51,351 nt of DNA from Chitinophaga pinensis. GTDB lineage: Bacteria; Bacteroidota; Bacteroidia; NS11-12g; UBA955. The DNA lies in NCBI GenBank assembly GCA_945860565.1, contig CAMAQS010000007.1, positions 1-51,351 of the forward strand. Direction: 5' to 3'. Below, in pieces: positions 20,235 to 29,227 of the stretch. Under the pieces are notes generated by a model. The model did not search any database. It was given only the letters and a program-made list of their open reading frames with translations, and was not told the DNA's origin. Position 1 is the first letter of the stretch. Each line of letters opens with the position of its first letter. The position numbers and the translations under genes were made by a program.

Positions 20235-21440
20235 TTATTTACCCGAATCAGTTAATGATGCCATGTCGAATAGCAGCGAAAAACGCATTTGGTTTTGTAA
20301 AGGATGCCTTGAAACCAATGGAACCAAATAGGCCGCATCAACGGTTAGGGATTGAAACTTTAAACCAAACCCAGCAGTGATGTATTTGCGATTACCTTTG
20401 GTTGCAGCTTCATAAAAAACACCTGATCTAACTGTAAATGCATTGTCGTAAATATATTCTATACCTGCAGATGGTGTCCATTCTTTTATTTCTTCTTTAA
20501 ATCCACCTGGAGCGTCATTAAAAGATTGAACGATACCTTGAATTGGACTTACATTTGGATCTTGACCAATAATAACTGCTTTACCTGAAGATGCATTGAT
20601 TGAATCACCTGAATTATTCCAATTAGAAAGATAATAAGGACGTGTAGGAACCAACAATTTATTTAAATCAAAGTAAGCATGTATTTTATTGTGATCATCA
20701 ATGTCGTATTTATAACCCACTCCCAACTTTAGGTTGGTTGGAATAAAATCTCTTTTTTCTCTTGAAGAATATGTCATTTTAGATCCAATATTTTGAATAT
20801 TCATACCGAAGTTAAACTTGTGTTTTTTTCCTGCAATTCTAAATTCGTCTTTATAAATTAAGCTAACATCACCGGCAATAGAAGTACCTGCTGTGTAATC
20901 TCTAACACCGCTTCCAACGATGTTTGAATAAATGTATCTAATGTTTACACCCATGGCAAATTTATTTGAAAATGCGGTGGAATATCCAATATCAAATGCA
21001 AACTCATTGGGATTAAAACTGCCTGTTGGCTGCCCTTCATAGTCAGTAAAATTGATATTCCCCAAAGAAAAATATCTAAATGAGCCTGAAACCACTCCTT
21101 TTTTACCGATTTTAGAGTAACCTGACAGATATGAAAATCCAACATCATCTACCAATTGACGCAACCAAGGTGCGTAAGACAGCGAAAAACCCGTTTTCTT
21201 TTCAGCAAAAACCAAATTGGCACCATTCCAAGCAGTACTGTTGGCATCAGGATTGAACAATGCTACACCAACATCACCCATGCTGGCACTTCTACTATCG
21301 GGTGATATGGTTAAAAACGGTACCATTGTGGTTACCGTGTTCAATTGTCCGGCAAGTTCTGAAGGTGAAAGATAGGTTTGCTGGGCTTTCAAGGTACCTG
21401 AAAGCGAAAAATATAGCGCAATGACAAGATATTTATACAT
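20235..21440 (-). CDS. porV: PorV, outer membrane protein of the type IX secretion system
   Basis: A 401-residue beta-barrel (PorV/LptO family) that carries T9SS cargo and works with the PorU sortase at the cell surface. The signal peptide spans about 1-19 (ending LKAQQ). A distinctive early stretch reads [19 protein letters not shown], and the protein ends in an FSLLFDMAS-type strand. The ATG at 21440 was chosen because it begins the signal peptide; the frame to 21512 adds 24 residues without such a signal and crosses a -7 box at 21452. It lies directly after porU, the order known from Flavobacterium and Porphyromonas relatives. Confidence 0.95.
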   Translation of the reverse strand: MYKYLVIALYFSLSGTLKAQQTYLSPSELAGQLNTVTTMVPFLTISPDSRSASMGDVGVALFNPDANSTAWNGANLVFAEKKTGFSLSYAPWLRQLVDDVGFSYLSGYSKIGKKGVVSGSFRYFSLGNINFTDYEGQPTGSFNPNEFAFDIGYSTAFSNKFAMGVNIRYIYSNIVGSGVRDYTAGTSIAGDVSLIYKDEFRIAGKKHKFNFGMNIQNIGSKMTYSSREKRDFIPTNLKLGVGYKYDIDDHNKIHAYFDLNKLLVPTRPYYLSNWNNSGDSINASSGKAVIIGQDPNVSPIQGIVQSFNDAPGGFKEEIKEWTPSAGIEYIYDNAFTVRSGVFYEAATKGNRKYITAGFGLKFQSLTVDAAYLVPLVSRHPLQNQMRFSLLFDMASLTDSGK

Positions 21441-21451
21441 AGTTATTGAGG

Positions 21452-21459
21452 CAAAAATA
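21452..21459 (-). promoter_or_regulatory. -7 box of porV
   Basis: TATTTTTG on the minus strand ends 11 bases before the porV ATG at 21440, inside the 87-base porU-porV gap. It supports the internal start and suggests porV can be transcribed apart from porU. No TTG lies at the -33 position. Confidence 0.4.
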
Positions 21460-21527
21460 AGGTTTGATTTTTTAGAATGATAATTTTTTTTAACAGTAAA
21501 TGAATTTTCCAATTTTATTTTTTGAAA

Positions 21528-24500
21528 TTAACGCAAAATAAACTTACCACCTACAATTTCAGACAAGCCGTCTGTCGTGGTAACCTTAATTTTATATATG
21601 TAAATGCCAGATAATAGTCTAGGAATATTGTCAGTATCCGAATTAAACAAAGGGATAGAGAATTGAGAATTGGCAAACAACTCATTAATTTCACTTTTGG
21701 TTACACGTCTACCCATTACATCAAATATTTCAGTGGTTATAATTAAATCTTCTCCAGCCAAGTTATGTCTAAGTTTTAAAGATAATGGCTCTGTAATTAA
21801 CGCAGGATTCGGGAAAATCGTGTGTTCCAATAATTCTAAATGTCTGCCAGGAACAACTACAAATTGAACCCTATCCGATCCTGAATTATTGTAAATGTCC
21901 CAAACCTTACATTCAATGTCGTGAGTACCAGGGGTTAAATTTGCAAAATCAAATTTTATCATCCCTTTTTGAAAAGAATTTTTATCGTAATTAAAATAAT
22001 CATTTACCATAAAAACTTTCTCATTTTCTGTGCCTGGATCAAGAATAAGCATCATGTCTCTGCCTATTCCAGAGCCGGTTGCATTTAATCCACTCTTATC
22101 GAAAACCGAACCAACGAATGCTGCATTTTCCAAAATGGAGGTTCCATTTACAAAAAATGTATCTTGCATGTAGGCTTTTACAGTAGGACCTACCGAATCA
22201 ATATCGTTGATGCTTTGAGATCCCCCAATATTAAAAATCCAAGAACCAGCCGCATCTGTTACTCCGTTGTCTGCATAAAACATGGCTCTGCCTTCTCCAA
22301 ATTCATAAGAAATATCTTTGGGAACAGAAAACATCAATTCGAACTTGCCATCCACTACAGAAACGGATCCTTTATAAATAATACTGTTTTCCAATTCAAA
22401 CGGAATATTCCCTCCCACTTTATCATTGTTAAGGGTTACTTTTTTAATGGGCTTATCCAAAATTTCAACTTCCATTTTGCCGTTAAAGTCAGTCATCAAG
22501 CCTTTCAAACGCTCGTTTATATGTCCTTTTAAACGAACAACAGAAAATGCTTTTACCGTGTCTCTATATTCAATAATTGATTCCCCATTTATGGAATCAA
22601 CGTAAATCAAATGTTTTGGGAAGGCCAACGTCATAGAAGGATCACCCAATAATGCAAACTTTTTATCTTCTGATGTTGGATTGGGCCTATTTTTCATTTT
22701 AGCATATAACTCCCCCAATGTTGGAATTGGTTCATTCGGAGCAGGAAAACCATATTTTGTCCAAAAGGCTTCATTAATTAATGAATTTCCTGCAACATAC
22801 ACCAAGCGGGTGGTAGTCATTAAAGCGATTGCGCCTCCATTCGGATTTAAAAGAGACAATTCACCGGCACTTTGCAATTCAGGATTGTCGTACCGGCTAA
22901 ATTCACATGTTGCGGTGAATAAAACAGGCATATTCTTTTTGTTGGTCAGTTTGTTTACCATGGGAATATCAAATATTGATTCTTGAGCCCATCCCTTTTC
23001 ACCTCCATGACCCTGATAATTAATTAATAAACTTCCCTTTTCAAATGCATCAATAATTGAATTACTGACATCTGGATATTTTTCATTATTTCCATTTGTT
23101 GCTTGTTTGTAGGCATCTGCATATATTTTATTGAACTTAATGTGGGGATGTTTATTTTTGATATCATCTGTGTATTTTTCTGATTCATTGGTAAATTCAG
23201 ACTCCCAACTGTCGTCCACATCGTCGCAAACAAAGGACAATTTATTTCTCCATGCACCCAACGATGTTGGACTATCATACATTTTTAACTTTTCAATTAC
23301 CCCGTTTGCATCTGAGGCCTTTCTAGCAGGAATACGACCAATGGTAACGGTCAATTTGTTTTTGTCAACTTCAGGATCTCCCTTTCCCATTTCAAAATAT
23401 CCCAAAAAATCATCCAAACAAAAAGCAGAAGGGTAAATTTCCCCCGTAGAATGATAAATAGGAATGAAATTGGTATTATTTGGAATGACATCTTTAAAAT
23501 CGTAAGATGCTGCACCCAACAACAAAACGTACTTTAACTGATTTGGGGTGGAAATGGTTTTTTCATATTTAAAACGCAAATAATTTCGCATGGCCATTAA
23601 ATCTTGTTGTCCCCCAGAAAAGACATTATATATTTCTTGGGGCGTTACAACTGCCACGGATAATTTGTCATTCATTCTGCGATATTTTGCAAGTTCATTT
23701 GCCTGATTAATAAAATCTGGGTGAGTTATAATAATGAGATTGGCATCATCTGCTGCGGCCAAAATGTTTTTATTGGATAACCTTTCGGCCAAATTTGGCG
23801 CTGGCAAATTATCCTTAATAAAACCAATTGCCTGGGTAAAGCTTTCGTCTGCGGCAACGGCAAATCGAGTTTTACCTGCATTTATTTCTGAATACAACAT
23901 TGATGGAGCAGTATCATTGGTTACATTGATAAAACTATATCTGTTATCCGATTGTGAAAAATCAAACCAAGCACCATTTAAATTGCCGGTATATAAGGCT
24001 GCAGAATTGATGTAAAACTGGTTTCCCATAAATTCCAAGGTACTTGGATATTGAAGTTCATAATAATCTAAATAAGCCGAAGACTGGGTGTTTTTGCGGT
24101 TTAAAACAAACTGTATATTGGTAGTACTACTCAAATTGGGAATTTTCAAACTCCGCAAAAAAGTAAATGCGGCTTCATCTTTTGGATAAATCACTCTTAG
24201 TTTGTCGCGGGTACTTACTTGATTTATTTTAACAATCAAACTTCCGGTATCTTCTTGAAGAGCAGCTGCAGCCCGATAGTAAAAAGTACCTGTATCACTC
24301 GCATTTATATTTTTTTCTTGAAAACTGCGTAATAGGGACTCATTACCTAACTTTTCACCAAGCCACATGCGACCCATGTGCAAGGGATTTACCAGATTAG
24401 AATCGTGGTAGCGCACATTCCAATTGGTTTGTATGCTTTTGGGGGATGTTAAATTGGGCTTAACATTCACACTCATTCTTTTACCAGCAAGTCCGTTATA

Positions 24501-24926
24501 ACCCAAAATCGCAAAACTGGTATTGGAGTATTGATTGATGAAATGTGCAAATCTATTCCCGTTAAAATGAACTCCTTGTGTGCCTTTTTTGTAAATGATT
24601 ATATAATCATTGGCATCGAATTTTCCATCTGCTTCACCTTCTATATATATAGACAACTCATCGGCAGAAGATTTTATGTTTCCATTTTTTACGGGTATTT
24701 CTGTTCCTTGAACACTGTAAAGGTGAATGTTCTTGGGATTTAGATTAGAAACATCAAAACCATAGTTTGTTAAATCGGAATAGGTAATTTTATAAATACC
24801 CGAGCTCGGAAATGAAAGTTTAACCCACTCACCAGAAGATAAAAATGCCTCTTGGGCCTTTAATGGCAAGTTGAAAAAACATATAGAAATAAGACATCTA
24901 ACAAAAACGGTTTTGATATATTTCAT
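21528..24926 (-). CDS. porU: PorU, gingipain-like sortase of the type IX secretion system
   Basis: A 1132-residue surface protein of the C25 cysteine peptidase family. PorU cleaves the C-terminal sorting domain of exported proteins and joins them to surface lipid. A signal peptide covers about 1-24. The peptidase domain carries the catalytic pair: H640 in LINYQGHGGEKGW and C674 in FTATCEFSRYD. Ig-like domains follow, and the C-terminus (GIYIYKIKVTTTDG, then GGKFILR) is itself a type-A sorting-like domain, as in known PorU. Length is normal. porV and an acyl-CoA carboxylase set follow on the same strand. Confidence 0.96.
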   Translation of the reverse strand: MKYIKTVFVRCLISICFFNLPLKAQEAFLSSGEWVKLSFPSSGIYKITYSDLTNYGFDVSNLNPKNIHLYSVQGTEIPVKNGNIKSSADELSIYIEGEADGKFDANDYIIIYKKGTQGVHFNGNRFAHFINQYSNTSFAILGYNGLAGKRMSVNVKPNLTSPKSIQTNWNVRYHDSNLVNPLHMGRMWLGEKLGNESLLRSFQEKNINASDTGTFYYRAAAALQEDTGSLIVKINQVSTRDKLRVIYPKDEAAFTFLRSLKIPNLSSTTNIQFVLNRKNTQSSAYLDYYELQYPSTLEFMGNQFYINSAALYTGNLNGAWFDFSQSDNRYSFINVTNDTAPSMLYSEINAGKTRFAVAADESFTQAIGFIKDNLPAPNLAERLSNKNILAAADDANLIIITHPDFINQANELAKYRRMNDKLSVAVVTPQEIYNVFSGGQQDLMAMRNYLRFKYEKTISTPNQLKYVLLLGAASYDFKDVIPNNTNFIPIYHSTGEIYPSAFCLDDFLGYFEMGKGDPEVDKNKLTVTIGRIPARKASDANGVIEKLKMYDSPTSLGAWRNKLSFVCDDVDDSWESEFTNESEKYTDDIKNKHPHIKFNKIYADAYKQATNGNNEKYPDVSNSIIDAFEKGSLLINYQGHGGEKGWAQESIFDIPMVNKLTNKKNMPVLFTATCEFSRYDNPELQSAGELSLLNPNGGAIALMTTTRLVYVAGNSLINEAFWTKYGFPAPNEPIPTLGELYAKMKNRPNPTSEDKKFALLGDPSMTLAFPKHLIYVDSINGESIIEYRDTVKAFSVVRLKGHINERLKGLMTDFNGKMEVEILDKPIKKVTLNNDKVGGNIPFELENSIIYKGSVSVVDGKFELMFSVPKDISYEFGEGRAMFYADNGVTDAAGSWIFNIGGSQSINDIDSVGPTVKAYMQDTFFVNGTSILENAAFVGSVFDKSGLNATGSGIGRDMMLILDPGTENEKVFMVNDYFNYDKNSFQKGMIKFDFANLTPGTHDIECKVWDIYNNSGSDRVQFVVVPGRHLELLEHTIFPNPALITEPLSLKLRHNLAGEDLIITTEIFDVMGRRVTKSEINELFANSQFSIPLFNSDTDNIPRLLSGIYIYKIKVTTTDGLSEIVGGKFILR

Positions 24927-25188
24927 AATTTAATATGTAAATTTAACGTTTGAAATTCAATTTCCTTTTAATTTAATTATGTTTTGATGTAAAAGTGACA
25001 ATTTAAAATGTTCGAGGATTTAGAATTCATGTTATTTCTTTAAAATTATTGCGTGTTAGCACAATAATTTCGACCAGACTATCGTTTTGACCAATGAAGG
25101 CAACATTTTTAAAAGTGATTTTGTCTATAACAGTGAACAGATAAAAAATAGACGATACATTTTTTTTTATTTTAATTCGTTTTATTCG

Positions 25189-25196
25189 TACATTTG
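25189..25196 (+). promoter_or_regulatory. -7 box of the porP/sprF-like gene
   Basis: TACATTTG matches TAnnTTTG, with a T-rich region upstream but no TTG. It lies 24 bases before the ATG at 25221 and overlaps an in-frame TTG at 25194, which rules that TTG out as a start. The remaining 24927-25188 between the divergent porU and porP/sprF genes holds no other clear signal. Confidence 0.5.
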
Positions 25197-25220
25197 TCAC
25201 TAAAGTACCTAACCTTGAAT

Positions 25221-26228
25221 ATGAGAAGATCACTACAATTAGTTATTTTGGGATTGTTTTATTGTGTAAGCGCACGTTTGAATGCACAAGATCCTGAACT
25301 TACGCAATTTTACGCAGCCCCTGTTTACACCAACCCAGCATTGGCTGGATCGGCTGTTTGTCAGACTGGTGCAGCTGGGCGTATGGCATTAAACTATCGA
25401 AACCAATGGCCAAGTTTACCCGGTACTTTCCGCTCGATCTGCGCATCTTGGGATCAACATATTCCACAAGTTGGAGGTGGTATTGGTGCCATGGTATTTC
25501 ATGACATCGCAGGTTCTGGATTGTTAACTTCTACTTCTATTAGTGGTGTGTATAGTTATTTATTGCCTCTTGGTAGAGGAAATAACAGAGCATTTATGCG
25601 CTTTGGTCTTCAAGGTTCTTTGGTTTTTAAATCATTGGATTGGAATAGACTAAAATTTGGAGATCAAATTTTACCAACTCAAGGGTTCGCACTACCTACT
25701 GGTGAGCAAAAGCCATCATTGAACATTTCTTATCCTAATTTTAATGCAGGTTGGATAATATACAATTCTAAATTTTACTTGGGTTTTGCTGCACACAACA
25801 TCAACCAGCCTAATTGGAGCTTCTATCAGAATCCTGATGAAACTCTACCGATTAGATATACAGCACATGGTGGTGGAGTATTTAAATTGTCAAAATCAAG
25901 ATATGAAGAGAATACCATTTCGCCAAACTTTTTATTCATGTCACAGCGTAATTTCACACAGTTAAATCTTGGATTTTATGCAAATAAAGGTCCATTGGTT
26001 ACTGGTTTGTGGTTCCGTCAAACTTTTGGAAATTACAAAACGTCAGACGCAATTATTATGTTGGTTGGATTTAGAAAAGACCGTTTTAAATTTGGTTACA
26101 GCTATGATTTCACTGTTAGTGATGGTAGAAGTGCTATCCCTGCCAGTCATGAAGTTAGTGCTACCATAGATTGGTGTGTGCCTCCAGGTTCTAAACCTTT
26201 CAAGCCACTTAAATGTCCTGAATTTTAA
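25221..26228 (+). CDS. PorP/SprF-family type IX secretion membrane protein
   Basis: A 335-residue outer membrane beta-barrel of the PorP/SprF family. The signal peptide spans 1-21 (MRRSLQLVILGLFYC onward, ending LNAQ), followed by the family opening DPELTQFYAAPVYTNPALAGS. Members help secrete or anchor specific adhesins such as SprB, or serve the gliding machinery. The ATG at 25221 is used; an upstream in-frame TTG falls inside the promoter. It sits between porU and gldJ, with its own promoter and a separate promoter for gldJ. Its exact substrate cannot be told. Confidence 0.93.
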   Translation: MRRSLQLVILGLFYCVSARLNAQDPELTQFYAAPVYTNPALAGSAVCQTGAAGRMALNYRNQWPSLPGTFRSICASWDQHIPQVGGGIGAMVFHDIAGSGLLTSTSISGVYSYLLPLGRGNNRAFMRFGLQGSLVFKSLDWNRLKFGDQILPTQGFALPTGEQKPSLNISYPNFNAGWIIYNSKFYLGFAAHNINQPNWSFYQNPDETLPIRYTAHGGGVFKLSKSRYEENTISPNFLFMSQRNFTQLNLGFYANKGPLVTGLWFRQTFGNYKTSDAIIMLVGFRKDRFKFGYSYDFTVSDGRSAIPASHEVSATIDWCVPPGSKPFKPLKCPEF

Positions 26229-26273
26229 CCCATACATATTACAAGAATATAGAGTCCTAGTGGTAGGAATCTT

Positions 26274-26302
26274 TTGCATTTCACAAAAAAATACTATGTT
26301 TG
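26274..26302 (+). promoter_or_regulatory. Promoter of gldJ
   Basis: TTG at 26274-26276, an 18-base spacer and TATGTTTG at 26295-26302 form a full Bacteroidota promoter. The leader to the ATG at 26343 is about 36 bases. Confidence 0.7.
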
Positions 26303-26342
26303 CAAATATTAAGCAAAAACAGTCGTTATTAAATACACAACA

Positions 26343-28022
26343 ATGACAAAGATGACAAAAATGAAATCGAACTCAATCATCGTTGCAACTGTGGTTGCTA
26401 CATTGTTTTCGGCTTGTGCTCCGAAAGACAAAACAAGTTTGACTACTGGACAGGCATACAACAGTCCTAAATGGGGTGGTTTTGCCAATCCTAAATACAG
26501 AGGTCAAGAAACAGGTCCAGGTTTGGTTCTCATTGAAGGCGGCGCCTTTACAATGGGTAACAAAGAAACGGATTTACAATACGAAAACAACAACATCGAA
26601 AGAACAGTTACCATTCATTCATTCTATATGGATGAAACTGAAGTTAGCAATAAACAATATAGAGAATATGTTTATTGGTTGGCTCGTGTTTTCAATGCCA
26701 ATGTGGGTGTTGGTCGTTCAAATAGCATGCAGTATGCCGGTGCAACCTTAGGTGTTGATGAGTTGGTATACACCAAAGCCCTTCCTGATACCAATTGCTG
26801 GAGAAGTAAATTGGGATTCAATGAGCCTTTTGTTGAATATTATTTTAGACACCCTGCTTACAAAGATTATCCTGTAGTTGGTGTTAACTGGCACCAAGCA
26901 ACAGAATTTGCAAAATGGAGAACCGATAGGGTAAATGAAATGATTTTAGACAAGAAAAAAATCATTCGTTTTGATGTTGCCAATGGTGCATTACAACAAG
27001 ATCCTTTTCATAATTTCAACACCAAAGCATATTTGGCAGGACAAGATGAAGGTTTATTTAGTGGTGTAGATGCTTCCGGACAAATCGTGAGCAGCAAGCC
27101 GTCTAAAACCAATATGTTGGGACAAAAACCTTTAAAAGATTATTCTAAATCAAAGAAAAAGGACCAAAAACGCTATAAAGTAACCATGGAAGATGGAGTC
27201 CTATTGCCTGACTACAGATTACCAACCGAAGCTGAATGGGAATATGCTTGTCAAGCGAATATTGGTGAAACCCAATTTGACAATGTGGAACAAAACAAAG
27301 TGTACTCATGGAACGATTATACCATTCGTATTAAAAATGGAAAAGAAAAGGACCGTGGTAAAATTCGTTTGAATGTGATGCGTGCAAAAGGGGATAATGC
27401 CGGTTTGGCAGGTGGTAACCTAAATGATGCAGGTATAATCACCACTCCAGTATTTTCATACTATCCAAATGCTTACGGTTTGTATAACATGAATGGCAAC
27501 GTTTCTGAATGGGTAATGGATGTTTACAGACCGTTGTCATTAGAAGATATGGATGCATTTATGCCATTCCGTGGTAACAAATTCGAAACCATTGCATTGG
27601 ATCCTAATGGAACAAATGGTATTCAAGACAAAGACGAATTAGGTAGATTGATATACAAAGATGTTGTTGAAACTAAAATTAAAGAAGGCGGACGTAGAAA
27701 CTACTCAACTGCTGACAATATTGGTTTCAAAGATGTGCAAAAAGGCATTCAAGATGCTGATTTAATCTATGAATATGGTGCAACTACTTTAATTAACGAT
27801 AAAGCCCGTGTAATTAAAGGAGGCAACTGGACAGATCGTGTGTATTTCGCTACGCCAGGAACTAGAAGATTCTTAGATCAAGACTATTCTACCTCTTACC
27901 TAGGTTTCAGATGTGCCATGATACGCGTTGGTTCACCAGTAGGTAATGGAACAAAAAAGAACAACAAATTGCCTTCCAGCGGAAATGGCAAGAAAACAAA
28001 GCGATACAAAAACGCAATGTAA
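26343..28022 (+). CDS. gldJ: GldJ-type gliding/T9SS lipoprotein
   Basis: A 559-residue lipoprotein with lipobox LFSAC (Cys25) and a formylglycine-enzyme-like (SUMF1) fold. Visible motifs are PGLVLIEGGAFTMG, MDETEVSNKQYREYV, YRLPTEAEWEYACQ, GLYNMNGNVSEWV and TSYLGFRCAM. GldJ and GldK share this fold. The length (GldJ about 560, GldK about 460), the position next to porU-porV as in Flavobacterium johnsoniae, and the absence of gldL/M/N after it favour GldJ. The C-terminus is basic (KKTKRYKNAM). GldJ stabilises other gliding proteins in the outer membrane. Nearby in-frame ATGs at 26352 and 26361 are alternative starts. Confidence 0.88.
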   Translation: MTKMTKMKSNSIIVATVVATLFSACAPKDKTSLTTGQAYNSPKWGGFANPKYRGQETGPGLVLIEGGAFTMGNKETDLQYENNNIERTVTIHSFYMDETEVSNKQYREYVYWLARVFNANVGVGRSNSMQYAGATLGVDELVYTKALPDTNCWRSKLGFNEPFVEYYFRHPAYKDYPVVGVNWHQATEFAKWRTDRVNEMILDKKKIIRFDVANGALQQDPFHNFNTKAYLAGQDEGLFSGVDASGQIVSSKPSKTNMLGQKPLKDYSKSKKKDQKRYKVTMEDGVLLPDYRLPTEAEWEYACQANIGETQFDNVEQNKVYSWNDYTIRIKNGKEKDRGKIRLNVMRAKGDNAGLAGGNLNDAGIITTPVFSYYPNAYGLYNMNGNVSEWVMDVYRPLSLEDMDAFMPFRGNKFETIALDPNGTNGIQDKDELGRLIYKDVVETKIKEGGRRNYSTADNIGFKDVQKGIQDADLIYEYGATTLINDKARVIKGGNWTDRVYFATPGTRRFLDQDYSTSYLGFRCAMIRVGSPVGNGTKKNNKLPSSGNGKKTKRYKNAM

Positions 28023-28032
28023 TATCCCTTTT

Positions 28033-28068
28033 AAAAGCCCCCCGCTATTCAGCGGGGGGCTTTTTTTT
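28033..28068 (+). terminator. Rho-independent terminator after gldJ
   Basis: A 14-base-pair GC-rich stem (28033-28046 with 28051-28064), a 4-base loop and eight Ts begin 11 bases after the gldJ stop. Confidence 0.95.
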
Positions 28069-28522
28069 GCTCTTTTTAGGCTTTGAATCTTTTGAAAATG
28101 ATCATTTTTAAAGCGATGAATCCCAAGTCCGATAAATTAGGTATTCCTCAAATTATTCCGAACTGCTGCGTAATTCTGACTTTAATTCAGGTATGATGAA
28201 TCTCATCGGCAAAGTTGGAGTTTATTTTGTCGATGTAATAAATGATATTTTCGTAATTAATATTATTGATTTTGGCTCTTAGATTACAAATACTAACATA
28301 AACCAAGATGATGCAATAGGACTTCTTTTTGAGGCCTCAAAGTCCAAATGAATCAGCACTTTGGAGAGTAAAGCTTATCTCAAAGATATGGTGACCGAAA
28401 TAAAGGGAGTGAAACGTTTGACTTCAAAGGGAATTGGCGGAGTAATATATTGTCTATCCAATTTTCAGGGTTAAAATGTTTTTGCCATAGAATTGAACTA
28501 ATAATGGCATTTCTTAAAATAG
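28069..28522. other. Gene-free stretch between gldJ and tRNA-Gly
   Basis: About 450 bases with only short broken frames on both strands and no recognised domain. A 14-base perfect palindrome, AAAATGATCATTTT, lies at 28095-28108. It may be decayed coding DNA or spacer; I cannot assign it. Confidence 0.4.
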
Positions 28523-28546
28523 AAAAGCCCCGTTTCCGGGGCTTTT
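28523..28546 (-). terminator. Terminator of tRNA-Gly
   Basis: A 9-base-pair stem, AAAAGCCCC with GGGGCTTTT, lies directly after the tRNA on the minus strand. The T-rich arm serves as the release tract. Confidence 0.75.
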
Positions 28547-28549
28547 GTT

Positions 28550-28625
28550 TGGAGCGAGAAACGAGACTCGAACTCGCGACCCTCACCTTGGCAAGGTGAT
28601 GCTCTACCAACTGAGCTATTCTCGC
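28550..28625 (-). tRNA. tRNA-Gly (anticodon GCC)
   Basis: A full cloverleaf on the minus strand. The acceptor stem is GCGAGAA with TTCTCGC, the D arm GCTC...GAGC, the anticodon stem TCACC/GGTGA around loop TTGCCAA (anticodon GCC), and the T arm GCGAG-TTCGAGT-CTCGT. CCA is encoded at the 3' end (28550-28552). It reads GGC and GGU glycine codons. Confidence 0.96.
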
Positions 28626-28654
28626 ATTTAAAACTGATTTGATTTTCAGTGGTG

Positions 28655-28684
28655 CAAATTTAATCATTTTACTATTGTCTACAA
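28655..28684 (-). promoter_or_regulatory. Promoter of tRNA-Gly
   Basis: On the minus strand, TTG (plus 28682-28684), a 19-base spacer and TAAATTTG (plus 28655-28662) lie 30 bases before the tRNA. Both elements match the consensus. Confidence 0.65.
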
Positions 28685-28775
28685 ATAAATTTCATAAAAA
28701 ACATGAACAAATTGTTATGAATTTCGCAATTTTATTTTAGAGAATTGTATTTCAATCACTTGCAAAAAGAAATAA

Positions 28776-29138
28776 AAAGGCAGTTCTATAAGCCGGGTTC
28801 TGTAAACACAGTTTTGCCGTGTCTTCTATCATTAATCTAGGATACACTTCACAATGTATCTCAATCGACCTACCCTTCCGGCTTGCAAGCAATTGAGCGG
28901 GCCGCCCTTTGATCCGGATTTATTTGGTCTTTCAACGTGCAAGGTTTATCCCAACTTCAATTCACATTGAAATGAGTGGGCTCTTACCCCACTGTTTCAC
29001 CCTTACCTCTACGAGGCGGTTTAGTTTCTGTGACACTATCTGTTAACCCTTCGGTCACCTTCCTGTTAGGAAGTGCACTGCCCTTTGTTGCCCGGACTTT
29101 CCTACCCGTTTGCACGGATTGATAGAACGAACTGCCTT
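28776..29138 (-). ncRNA. rnpB: RNase P RNA (bacterial type A)
   Basis: The catalytic RNA that trims tRNA 5' ends, with the RnpA protein. On the minus strand the 5' end AAGGCAGTTC pairs with 3' GAACTGCCTT to form helix P1. The conserved GGAAAGTCCGGGCAAC block follows near the 5' end, and the 3' universal segment AGAACCCGGCTTAT is present. Length is about 363 bases. The ends are set by the P1 pairing and are good to a few bases. A -7 box lies just upstream. Confidence 0.95.
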
Positions 29139-29142
29139 GGTG

Positions 29143-29150
29143 CAAAGGTA
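29143..29150 (-). promoter_or_regulatory. -7 box of rnpB
   Basis: TACCTTTG on the minus strand ends 5 bases before the P1 helix of RNase P RNA, where transcription should begin. It matches TAnnTTTG; no TTG lies at -33. Confidence 0.6.
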
Positions 29151-29195
29151 CAATAAAGCAGGAGAGAATTCTATGCGAATACAAACCCTTTATTC

Positions 29196-29203
29196 TATCT
29201 TTG
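29196..29203 (+). promoter_or_regulatory. -7 box of the gatB operon
   Basis: TATCTTTG matches TAnnTTTG and lies 25 bases before the gatB ATG at 29228. No TTG is seen at the expected distance. It would drive gatB and the six overlapping genes after it. Confidence 0.5.
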
Positions 29204-29227
29204 CAATTCATCTTTTAAAAAAGAAAT

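Noticed and set aside
26343-28022. GldK instead of GldJ
   Set aside because: Length near 560 residues, the place beside porU/porV and the absence of gldL, gldM and gldN nearby favour GldJ, though the folds are shared.
28380-28667. A 95-codon minus-strand frame
   Set aside because: It runs across the tRNA-Gly gene and its terminator; the RNA explains the conservation.
28984-29211. A 75-codon minus-strand frame
   Set aside because: It lies mainly within RNase P RNA.
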